DNA of 64,000 bases from Agelaius tricolor (lineage: Eukaryota > Chordata > Aves > Passeriformes > Icteridae). The notes under the pieces are model-generated. The model saw only the letters and a list, made by a program, of their open reading frames with translations, did no database searches and was not told the DNA's origin. The position numbers and the translations under genes are program-made. The stretch is taken from assembly GCA_023055355.1 (NCBI GenBank), contig JALJCS010000001.1, forward strand, positions 54,937,381 to 55,001,380, read 5' to 3'. Below are positions 52,416 through 62,352 of the stretch, one piece after another; within the stretch, counting starts at the first letter, position 1, and the number at the start of each line of letters is the position of its first letter.

Positions 52416-54134
52416 CATATCAGAAGTTCTCATTAGCATAAATGCATGAGCAGCTCTAAATGCTTTTAATTTCCAATCTCAGCCAGCAGAGGAGTAATTT
52501 GTCACTGTCAGGGTGAAAATCTAAAAAGAAAAAAAAAGAGAGAAGGACTCCTTGCTAAATTGGAATCATATAAATTTTTGATTTGCTAATTGACTGATGC
52601 TACAGTTCAATCAGCTGCCTTGAAGGTGTAAATAATTCAGTATACAGTCAGAAATAAAAGCATAATGTGCTTCTACTGAAGTCATATTAGCATTCAGTGC
52701 ACCAGGACACACCTGACCACATCTTTCTTACAGATACCCTTTAGACATGTTCTACTGCTATGCTGGCAACTGACTACACCAACAAATATATATTTAGTCT
52801 TTCATAGGCTAAAAATATTTAGTCTTTCCTATTAAGAAATGCAATTCCAGAGATGATTTAAAATATTTTCACTCCAAATAATCTAGTAAGTCAGTCCTAA
52901 TGCTTGCAGAAATGGTGGAATACATTTGTATAACACTAATGCAATTATAAAACAGAGAGTGCATAAATGGTAATTCAACATTTCTTTCTATCAACTTTTA
53001 ATTATCCTTTTTCCTTAATCAACTGCTTTAAATGTCATATGCAAAGTGTATTTTTTGCAAAAATGCTTCTCATCAGTGTGCCTACTCTAAGGGTGTTGTA
53101 GAATCTGTATAGATAGTTGCAATAGTGTGTGATTTACAACAGAGAAATTATATTCAGATCCTTTGTATGGTTTGTGTTAGTAAGAGAAAAAATTTATTTC
53201 AAAGCTATTGTTTAGATAGAACTGATTTTTAACTGACTAGTCACTTCCTTCTCACCTAGGTCAAATAAGATTTACAACCATTGCAGACTTTTGTAACGCA
53301 TTTGTACTTCCAAGAATATAAATGAATAATTAACAGAAATACCTTGAATATAACAAATAAAACTCTCCTCTGGAGCGTGTGCAAGTAAAAGATTCCGTTC
53401 ATAATTTACCCAATGTTTCAAGCTAATTATTAATGTCTCATGGACTGGTGTATGTGAAAATCAAATATTACTCTACTGAACCCCAAAATGGCCAGTTGAC
53501 TTTGTTATGAATTTTATTTTGCACAAATTCTAGCTGTACTATTTTGTTGTCATAGCACAGAAATTCATCAGACACATCCTATGCATCAACAAATCTGTTT
53601 TCCATGCCCTCATCCCTCCAAACATATATTTAAACCAGGTTCTATTTGTACAATTTATATGAAGACTTTATCCTGGGCAAAGAGCTGATTTTAATTGCCA
53701 GAAGCAGTCTTGAAATGGTTTTTGCAATGGCAGTCTGGGTTTCTGATAATGAAAGGCTTATACCAAATTCTCCAGTGTTTTCAACAAGGATTTAATCTGA
53801 ATAAAGTCTGCAGGGTTGTGTTCCAAGGTGTTCATTTTGACTGAGCATTTGATTCTGCACTCAGTGAGATCAATGATGGCATTGATTCAGTCATTCACAC
53901 CTTTTCCTTGTCATAAATTGTACATTTCCTTTCAAAATAATGTTAAAATTTAAAAAACACAATAGTCAAGTAGTGGGAAAACATGAAATATAACGGGCTG
54001 AATGCAAACTGTGAAGATTGTTTCCAAACAACCAGATCCTGCTTGATCTGATAGTTGACTAAGGAAGAAAGATAAATCCTTTCAGTCTCTATCAATCTAG
54101 AAAAAAGAAATCTGAAAATCAGTTTTATGAATAC

Positions 54135-54170
54135 GAGTTAGGTTTTCCAGAATTCTGGAAAACCTGACTC
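54135..54170. repeat. 36-bp near-perfect palindrome
   Basis: The arms around the centre at 54152/54153 are reverse complements in 17 of 18 positions. The inner 26 bp (arms AGGTTTTCCAGAA and TTCTGGAAAACCT) are perfect with no loop. The only mismatch is T at 54139 against G at 54166. Confidence 0.97.
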
Positions 54171-55050
54171 AAAGGCAAATCTCTACTAAAGCAAGTAGAA
54201 GTCTTGGGTAAGAAAAACCTTATGATAGAAGCCTAAGTTTTCTCCCCTGGCTTAAAGACCTTTCACTGGAAGCAGAAGAAGCAGGCAGGGCAGATATCCA
54301 TGGAGGTCATTTCACATAACAAAGCGTGGATAGCAGAAATTATTTCTGCAGGCCCTGCTCCTCTTTCTGCAGACTCTTTTAGGTTATGGGATACCAATAA
54401 AAAGGGAGTGTTGTGGGGAAAGCCTTACTAAAATATGGATGTTCCACCAGTGCTTTGTTCACCATTTGAAAGACGAGCTGCTTTGTTCTGCGGGTCTGGT
54501 CCCCAGTGGGAAGAGAAAGAGGTCTCAGAAAGGGGAAAATGAGCTGGATCACAGGATTAAACAGTGAGGAAATGTTCTGGAGTCTCATTCAGACTGTAAG
54601 TAGATAATTAAAATTTTGTATATAAATTTCAATGATTTTTTAAATAGTTTTTCAAATTACTCATATATTCTTGTATATTGGTATTTTGGTCTTTTTAATC
54701 TCTTTTTATGTAGCTCCCTCTAGTTCTCTTGTGACTTGTACATCATTCTGGCAACAATTGTGGCAGCCTTTTAGATGCAGCTGAGGGAGATTAGTTGAGT
54801 TAAATTAGTCTTGCTCTACCCTATTGTTTTGTTTGTATCTATACTTTAGCCATTCATATGGTGCACAACTACCATCTCTGGCAAAAGAGTTGCAAATAAT
54901 CTCGATGATAGTTTTACAATGGTTAAGACACACATTAATACATCCACTTATCCTTTTACATAATTATCATGAGGAACATGAGAAGGCAGGGAAAATTTGG
55001 AAACAGATTTTGTAAGCAGGATCTCTTTACTGTTTAGAGAGTAGAGGGGC

Positions 55051-55776
55051 TCAGATGCCAGCTATAAAACCCCAATCAAGTTCCTGCCTGGCCACAGGAA
55101 CAGGTCCAAGAGTTAAGCAGATATTGCAGTCCTGAAGCTCCAAGGCAGACAATCCTGGATGGAGGTAGATGAAGTTGTGATGTGACAGTATCTCAGCATG
55201 CCTGGACAGGGCTCCGGAGTGGGCATGGAGTAGCCCTGGGACCTCTCCCAAATCACACCAGTGGGAAAATTTGTGCTGGAGCAGACTGTGTTGGTTGGTG
55301 AGTTCATCAATGTGCTTCACAAATCTCTGTCTGGGCACTGACCAATACCAATAAAAAGACTTAATATATTTGCTTCTGTTTAAAACAAACAAAGAAACCA
55401 GCAAAGCAAAACATATTTTACCTCCCTTTACCCCATTTCTCAAATGAACAGCAGAAGGGGTTATTTTAATTTGCACTGTCACTGGTAAGTATGAAATACT
55501 GTAACGTTCCCAGTGCTGCCAAGCCCATTGTTTTCCCTCCCTGTCTCTCTCTCTCCAATGTTTTTTGCTCCAATTCATTGCATTCATCTTTAGATTTAAG
55601 ATTAAATAAGTAAGTACGTAAGTAAATAAATAAATAAACAAAGTTGATTGCAATCCCTTTGAGCTCAGGTTGCATCCTTCTGCCTGTTTGGAAACAAAGA
55701 TAAGGCTCTGACTGTGGTGGGAAATGCAGAGTATGTTCACCAGGCACACACTGCTGTAATCCCACCAGAACAGCAC
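55051..55776 (-). CDS. Longest ORF in the window, 241 codons, unrecognised
   Basis: A single open minus-strand frame, longer than AT-rich chance would usually give. Residues about 45-65 come from a TAAA/TAAG simple repeat (IYLFTYVLTYLILNLK), which argues against an ordinary conserved protein. The last 90 or so codons lie in more GC-rich sequence and read more like coding sequence (VPRQRFVKHIDELTNQHSLL, HAHSGALSRHAEILSHH). No domain, signal peptide or family was recognised. No splice sites or polyadenylation signal were tied to it. It could be chance, a fragment of an unrecognised repeat, or an exon of a lineage-specific transcript. Confidence 0.12.
   Translation of the reverse strand: MLFWWDYSSVCLVNILCISHHSQSLIFVSKQAEGCNLSSKGLQSTLFIYLFTYVLTYLILNLKMNAMNWSKKHWRERDREGKQWAWQHWERYSISYLPVTVQIKITPSAVHLRNGVKGGKICFALLVSLFVLNRSKYIKSFYWYWSVPRQRFVKHIDELTNQHSLLQHKFSHWCDLGEVPGLLHAHSGALSRHAEILSHHNFIYLHPGLSALELQDCNICLTLGPVPVARQELDWGFIAGI
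55603..55640. repeat. TAAG/TAAA microsatellite
   Basis: AATAAGTAAGTACGTAAGTA followed by AATAAATAAATAAA, interrupted by one CG. Confidence 0.93.
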
Positions 55777-57197
55777 CAGGAGGGATTCCTCCTGCTGCTG
55801 CTGCTGCCTCCCAAGATTTGTGTGTCCACAATAGAATCTGAATTAAGTGTTGAACTTCAGAGCCAGGAAGGTGGCTGCTCCCAGCCCAGAGCTTGAGGTG
55901 ACTATTTCTGGGAGAGGAATCTAAGCACTCTTTTTAATGCATTGCTTATCTGGCCTTGGTAAATTCCAGGGTCAAGTTGTGCTAGACATGGAGCTTGGGG
56001 AGCACTCTTGGGACATCACCAGCTGTGGGGAGCATATGTTCAGGGCTCAGTACTGATCATAGCTCATCAATGTGGATTTAGCCCCCATTGTGATGACCAG
56101 ACACACAAAACAGGAGCCTGATTTACCATCAGAGGAAAAAATAACCTTAATATAGCATGAATGCTTGGGCTTGAAACATGCTATGTGATTTTATTCCACC
56201 TTTTCTTTCCTGTTTTTTTATTTATGATACATTGTCTCTGTTTCAGACTATGGTAAGTCCTCTCTATTTCAGACTATTCTTAGAGCCTTTTTTTTTCCAT
56301 ATTAACATGGTTCACTCTTGCAGAAATGTATGCAAATTAACTTTTTATGAAAAATGGGGGCAGAAATAAAACATTATGCTGCTCTTGCAAAATAAAAAAA
56401 TCATTAGTGACTGCCAAAAGCAACAAAGTTGATCTTTTGGCAACATATTGTACATAATTATAAATTTTCTATTTTCCTCAGTCCTGTGAATAGCAGAATA
56501 GCCCTATCATAGGACACAAAATAATTCTGACCTCATGGTAATGCATTCGTGTACCTCATTCTGACCAGCTTCACAGAAGCATTGTTTCAGACAAGCCACA
56601 TTTTCAGTGGAGCTTTGAGAAGGAGGGAGACAGCAAACACTTTTTCATTACTTGAAAAGTGCCAAGGATGCTATAAGCATACCTCAGGCAGATTTAATTG
56701 TAATATTAATTAACTGGTTCACTTACTCACTAATTAATCTGCTGCTCCATCTTTTTCACACTAATGTATTTCAGAAGCAGATTCAGAGGAAATGTTAGAA
56801 AAGTTTCTTATGAAAATCTCTGAATGCAAATTTGCAGAAGTATATGTACAAAAATTGCATTATCATTAGAATGGCAATGCTTATTTTAGTCATTTGATCT
56901 AGTCATTTAGAAGTAGGAAGAGGCAACTACTTACTGATTGGATAATATGACTAAAAGACAATCAAAACTTATCTTAAGAAAAAATTCCTAGAGTGATTAT
57001 ACACTAATAAATATATGTACTGGTGATATCCATAAAACAGGTAATGCTGCCATGTCTTCAACAAGAAGCCTTTCTCAACCATAGAGAAATACATGAGATA
57101 TTAATAATCAGCTTCTATTACAAAAATATACAGAAAACTCCACAATTGCTGTATCCTGCACACTCTGCCTCATTATTCATCTCCTTTTTTTTTTCAG

Positions 57198-57348
57198 CTG
57201 GCAGATGCAAATAACTGCACCCCTGTCTACAAAAACCAACCTGCAAGAAATGCCTTCCCCCAGTAGCAGCACTCCTTTTTTGTGGATTTGGAAACAAGGC
57301 ATTTCTGTTATCAGAAAGAGGAGACAGCCTAACACTGTTACTTGTTCA
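57198..57348 (+). other. Possible 151-bp exon, unrecognised
   Basis: A strong acceptor-like tract (CTCCTTTTTTTTTTCAG at 57181-57197) precedes a segment open in one frame (WQMQITAPLSTKTNLQEMPS and onward). It ends at TTCA|GTAAGG. The frame continues past the donor to a stop near 57422, so a terminal exon is also possible. No homologue was recognised. Confidence 0.2.
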
Positions 57349-57569
57349 GTAAGGGCAGATGACACTGGAATTTATTCTAAGGTGCTCATATGCATAGATC
57401 AGGTTAAGGAGCATTTTCAATAAGGCATATTCATATCCCCTGCTCTAGGCCTTGGTAGGTACATTACTTCAGTGATAACTAAAGGGCTGAGACAAGGTTT
57501 ACACATGGTGCAGCATGTTAAGGTGCCACTGGTTGTGATTCTAAACACCAAGTGCAAACATCTTTTATT

Positions 57570-57670
57570 GCCTCATGGGACTCATGACCTGCTAAAAAGG
57601 AAGACCAAAGAGCCTAAATGACTTTCCGAAGATCACACAGCAAACCTGAGGCAAAATAGGAAGCAAGTCA
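57570..57670 (-). mobile_element. Ancient MIR/L2-like remnant
   Basis: The segment AATGACTTTCCGAAGATCACACAGCAAACCTGAGGCAAAATAG has the pattern of the complement of the MIR/L2 shared core (TGTGTGACCTTGGGCAAGT-type). Minus-strand reading gives GCTGTGTGATCTTCGGAAAG and then GGCTCTTTGGTCTTCC. It is very diverged, as expected for such old elements in birds. Confidence 0.45.
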
Positions 57671-58187
57671 ATGTCTTCAAGCAAAGGGAGACCCTTAGCA
57701 CTGAGACACATTTTCTGTTTTTAAAATGTTTTTAGAGGGGGGAAGAATAAATAGCATACACAGAGGAAATGATGGTGTAACGTAATACTATGGATTCTTG
57801 ACAAAGTCTTGGGAGCGCACAGTTTTATCATGGCTTCAGGACACTAAGGATAAACTACTTCCCAAGCTATGATGTATTTCTTCCTCAATGCATTACTTAG
57901 ATTAAGAGACAAAATGCATCCTGTTAATATGCATTGTTAAGCTGTTTCACATGGATAGTCCAGTGTTTTGGCTCAGCTCTTACTCCAAGGGATCATTCAA
58001 GCTTATAGTTCCAACATGATGAGGAAATCAGTGCTCATTCTTCAAGAGGACTGCCTCTGAGACTGCAATAAAGTTAAAGCACTTTATCTTTTGCTGGAAT
58101 TTTTTTCCTTATGAAAATACAAGAAAAAGTATTTGTTTTACAGATAAAGCTGTTAACTTTATTAAACTTGAGGTACTAACCATCTTT

Positions 58188-58245
58188 CAATGGACAATAT
58201 GAAATAGCCAGTGGTTCAGTGGAAAATATGAAATGGCCCTTGATT
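58188..58245. repeat. Degenerate tandem duplication, 29-bp period
   Basis: CAATGGACAATATGAAATAG (58188) recurs as CAGTGGAAAATATGAAATGG (58217) with a few substitutions. Confidence 0.85.
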
Positions 58246-58421
58246 CAATTTATACTTGTAAACAGGAGAAATTACCACAATCAATAACACACTGAATGGA
58301 ACAGGCTCAAACTCATCTAAAATATGTAAATGAGTACATGTGTAAGACTTTTTTTTGTTAAATAACAACCTCATTCCACCATATTCATAACAGCAAGACA
58401 TGCAGTCACTATCACACATAC

Positions 58422-58433
58422 CTTAACAATCAC
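58422..58433 (-). other. Candidate 12-nt microexon
   Basis: On the minus strand TTTTCCTTTTTATCCACAG (strong acceptor) is followed by the 12 nt GTGATTGTTAAG and then GTATGTG, a good donor after AAG. In frame it would add four residues. The pairing of strong sites is suggestive. Equally, the acceptor and donor may be unrelated decoys. Confidence 0.15.
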
Positions 58434-58485
58434 CTGTGGATAAAAAGGAAAATAATTATTAAATTTGACAAATCATTGAACCACA

Positions 58486-58535
58486 GACAAGGGAAAGCAT
58501 TGCAGAGAGATTGAGACAAAGGGAAAGCATTGCAG
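58486..58535. repeat. Short tandem duplication, 29-30-bp period
   Basis: GACAAGGGAAAGCATTGCAG at 58486-58505 recurs at 58515-58535 with one extra A. Confidence 0.93.
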
Positions 58536-59933
58536 CAGTAATCATATTTACCCCAATTCTTTCTTTGTGTACTGGCTCAGATTTCCTTGGTGTTTATCAG
58601 CCTGCCAAAACTGATACACTTCCTCCAAAGCTTGGCCAAGTAGAACATTTCATTCTCCATTAAAAGTCTGCCTGGAAGCACTACACTTTTGCTATCTAAA
58701 TTGTTAATGTACATTTCAAGCAACTGGTCCAGTTTTCAGAACAGGAAAACACTGTCCATTTTAAGGTAAGAAAATGCTTTTGAAAAAGCTGCAAGTTGCT
58801 ATTTGAAATTGCACTTCAGATTAAATGCATTTACACCAATTGTTTTTGAGAGTCCTTTCTCTAAATGATGACTTCGTTTCTTGCAGACATTAGTAAAAAA
58901 GCATGAGGAAACTTCTGTTTTGTTTGTAGCAGCCTTTCAGGAAAGTCTGCAATGGTAAATGCTCGAGGTAATTTGGTGTTCTGCTCTGTCTCAGCAGTTA
59001 AATCCTTTCAATAAAGTAAACATTTCATTGACTATAAATTGACTTTTTTCTAAGCAAAGTGGTAAGTTTCTATTTGTATCACTTTTGTTCCCAGACCCTA
59101 TTTATAGAAAAACAATTTTGTCTCAGTTTCTAGATCTCCCAGACTGAGATTTTCAGTAATTTATGTAGACTTGGGCAATACTGAGTATCCTGCAATGTCT
59201 TTTGTTTACTAGGGAAAGCAAAGAAGGACATTAACCCAGAGAAGTGAGAAGTAATTTAGCATGCACCAGCATATCACTCTCTCTTTAACATGCAGCATTC
59301 AGTATAAAAGAAAATTTTTCAGAAAACACAAGCTTGAGAAATCATGATTATCTGCAAATTGTTGGAAATTTCCTTGCTTTCTGGACTAAGAATCCACCTG
59401 CATTTCTCCACTTTATAACTGCCTCATTTTTGACACAGTCTACTTTTATTTTTGTAACTTTTTAGGAAAGGTAGTGGCAGGTTTTCTTGTGAGGCAGTAG
59501 CAGCCCCATCTCCAATTGCCAGTGAAATCTTGCTTTGCCTCTATGAAATAAGGGACACACAGTGTGTGAGAGAGGCTGCTCTCATAAGGACTGAATCTGG
59601 CCTGGTACAAGCTAGTATTGCTTTCTGCATAGGAGAGTCTTGAAATGTTAAAAAAATAGCCCTTTGATTCAGCCAGGGCATTTTCATCTCTTTTCAGTCA
59701 CACTATGAACATCTTTTGCTCGCTGAAAAATGCATCCCAAGGCATTGGAAACAGATTAGCTATTGAAGTCTGAGTGAAGTGGTATTTGCCACCATCTGGT
59801 TGTGAACCCTACAGAGAAGCTATCGATCGGTCTGCTTGCTATTTAAGTGGTAGCCATATCCACACTGATGTCCCAATTAAGGAAAAAAAAAGGCATTTAA
59901 TTGGAAAGACAAGTTCACACATTTCCAAATTTT

Positions 59934-59956
59934 ATGGCAGGCCCATATGAAACAAA
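59934..59956 (+). repeat. Dispersed 23-bp repeat, copy 1
   Basis: Starts ATGGCAGGCCCATATG and ends AAACAAA. It matches 61457-61479 with a single A/G difference. Both copies run on into A-rich sequence. Confidence 0.85.
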
Positions 59957-59957
59957 A

Positions 59958-59974
59958 AATAATAATAATAATAA
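59958..59974 (+). repeat. (AAT)n microsatellite
   Basis: AATAATAATAATAATA-type run, five units, just after the dispersed 23-bp repeat. Confidence 0.9.
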
Positions 59975-60030
59975 AAACCACCACAGCAACAAAACCCAAA
60001 AACAAAGCAATCAAAAAACTTCATAGGACC

Positions 60031-60045
60031 AAAAAAAAAAAAAAA
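60031..60045 (+). repeat. Poly(A) run, 15 bases
   Basis: Uninterrupted A15 in a 100-bp A-rich neighbourhood. No retrocopy was recognised upstream. Confidence 0.95.
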
Positions 60046-60190
60046 CCTTAAAAAAAATGGTATGTCAAAATTGGATTTTTTCAAATTGGCACAGACATTA
60101 CCATATTTTACTCAATGAAATTATGAACTATCCTGGAAGGGATGGATGAGGAAAGAAAAATATTTAATTATTTTTCTCGTATAAAGAGGC

Positions 60191-60205
60191 AAAAAAAAAA
60201 AAAAA
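60191..60205 (+). repeat. Poly(A) run, 15 bases
   Basis: Uninterrupted A15. No associated retrocopy was recognised. Confidence 0.95.
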
Positions 60206-61456
60206 GCACGTGGACTCCAAAATGGCAACTTTCCAGGAACCTGATGAAAAATCTGTTATCTTTTGAGAGAGAAATTAAGTTTTATAGGTTTCTAAAATAC
60301 ACAATGATAGGCTTATATACTGCTAGAATTTTTAACATCTTTTTTCTCTGCACTTTGGAGAGCTCTTGTTGTCCTAGTTTAAAAGGCAACCTATATTTGT
60401 TAGACCTGAATGAATCAATTGCAGTGAATCCATAACTCCTTTCTGATCTTATTCAGAAATCATTGATCCCTTTCACTTCTAGTGCAAATAACTACCCTTT
60501 TCTAAAGTAACTAATGCCCTGCTAGTCAGAACCCTTTATCCCTGTACAGACCAGATAAAATTACATTTCAGGAACTTTATTTTTAGCAATTTTATTTTTA
60601 GCCATTTTCCTACAAAAGTGTGTGATGCTGTAATTCTCATGAGCGTGAGGTACATGGTTGCCTGAAGTCCTAAAACTGTAGCAAAATATTAGTCCTGAAT
60701 TATGGCTATGGGAATCAATACCTAACATATTCAGATAATTCTATTTTTGAAATACTTGATTTGTTGTAAAATTAAGCAAAAAAATTTCCTGGAATCCCAG
60801 TAATATTATAACCAGCAAAGGGATTAAAATGTCATCAGAGCTTCAGTTTGAGTTTCATTCCACCAGTGCAAGATAATGTCCTTTGAACTCTAAATATAAT
60901 AATGAAATTTCAATTAATATCTTTCATGTATTTTTGATTGCCAGTAGCTAGAATGGCCTGTTCTGTTTGCCCTCCAAACTGCAGCTGCTTTTTTTTCCAC
61001 ATACATCAGTGGTAAATCAGTAGCTTCTAGGAGTCAAAAGGTGAACTGGCATTGCCATATTTTTAGTATAGATAGGTAAGATTCTACTGAAAACAACCAA
61101 CCATGTTTCTGTTCTTCTCACCGTGTATTAATATGGGAAATATTGGAAAATATTTTATATTCCACAGCAATGAACTATCAGAATACAAAAAATGATACAT
61201 GAAATAAAAAACCTTATTGCCTTATACACTGGGATAAATAGCTGTTTTTCCCAAGGCAATCATCAAAAATTTCTGGCACTGGATTATCAACAGAATAATA
61301 TCTAAACCAAGAAATGACACTTGTTCAGCTGAAAAAAGGAAAGCATTAAAAAGAAGTGTAGAAAATATATCCTGTATTCTGAAATACTAAGTTACTACAT
61401 AGATGTGTGCATATTATCAGAGAATGATATGCTTTTCAAGGCTCCTTTTCTAAAAA

Positions 61457-61479
61457 ATGGCAGGCCCGTATGAAACAAA
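61457..61479 (+). repeat. Dispersed 23-bp repeat, copy 2
   Basis: Partner of 59934-59956, one difference (CCCGTATG instead of CCCATATG). Confidence 0.85.
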
Positions 61480-62326
61480 CTTCAGGGAAAAAAAGAAAAC
61501 AAACCACAATTCCCAAAGAGGCTTTTTTTGCCCACAGACTTTGTCTAAAGACATGCAACTAATGCTAATTAAATAAGGATGTGGTGCAAGCCCCCGCTAG
61601 ACTGCAGGGTTGGATATACTGCAGCATGTGCTGGGGTCAGTGTATCTCCAAATGGATGTAGGATATCATGGGTGACATTTGAAAATTGATGATATAACAA
61701 TACTGATGTCACACCCTAGAAACAGAACATCATCTGCCTTCCACACTCAGGCAGCTCCGTACGCTGTCCTGTTCCAGGCTCCACCTTCCCCAGCCCTGCC
61801 TGAACAAAGAGGCCTGGAGCAGAGGGCCAGAGAAGTGACTGAGGGGTGCTAGGAATACACTCTCATGTTACAGCATGTCAGGGATCCATCCCTTGCAGTT
61901 GACAAGAGCTGTGGAATAGCTCTTCTTTCCTTTCTGTGCCCCAGCCAGCAGAGCTGAGACTGAAAGGAGAGTAAAGAAGAAACTGGAGTGTAAGCATGGC
62001 TCTGAATTACAGTCTCTTCTCTAAACTGCTCATGAGATGTCACAGCTATGTGCCTCTTTTAAACCTGGACTAAAATGCTGCAGTCTAGATCACCCCTTTG
62101 CAATCTAACAGCTTTGTCCATCACCTGGTTTTGGATTTGTACATGTAATATCTGTCAGCAGTGTGCAATGGAATGTTGGGCAAAATCCTTCACGGTTTTA
62201 TAGCCACAACTTCAGTGTGAGTTACTAAATTGTCTCCTCTGTACAGAGCAAGCTACATGCGCAGTATTTGTACTCTTAGTGAGACTGATGGAACTAATTG
62301 AACCATAAAATTCAACAGGATAGATT

Positions 62327-62352
62327 AAAAAAAAAAAAGAAAAGAAAAAAAA
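62327..62352 (+). repeat. A-rich low-complexity run
   Basis: A12, then GAAAAG, then A8, on the plus strand. Confidence 0.9.

Larger units (their letters stand above)
51685..57569. other. Unique sequence, possible regulatory stretches, no identified gene
   Basis: No interspersed repeats were recognised. Notable items inside are an octamer/TAAT-rich stretch near 52400-52560, a 36-bp palindrome at 54135-54170, a 241-codon minus frame at 55051-55776, a homeodomain-type AT cluster at 56688-56742 and a splice-bordered open segment at 57198-57348. Confidence 0.45.
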
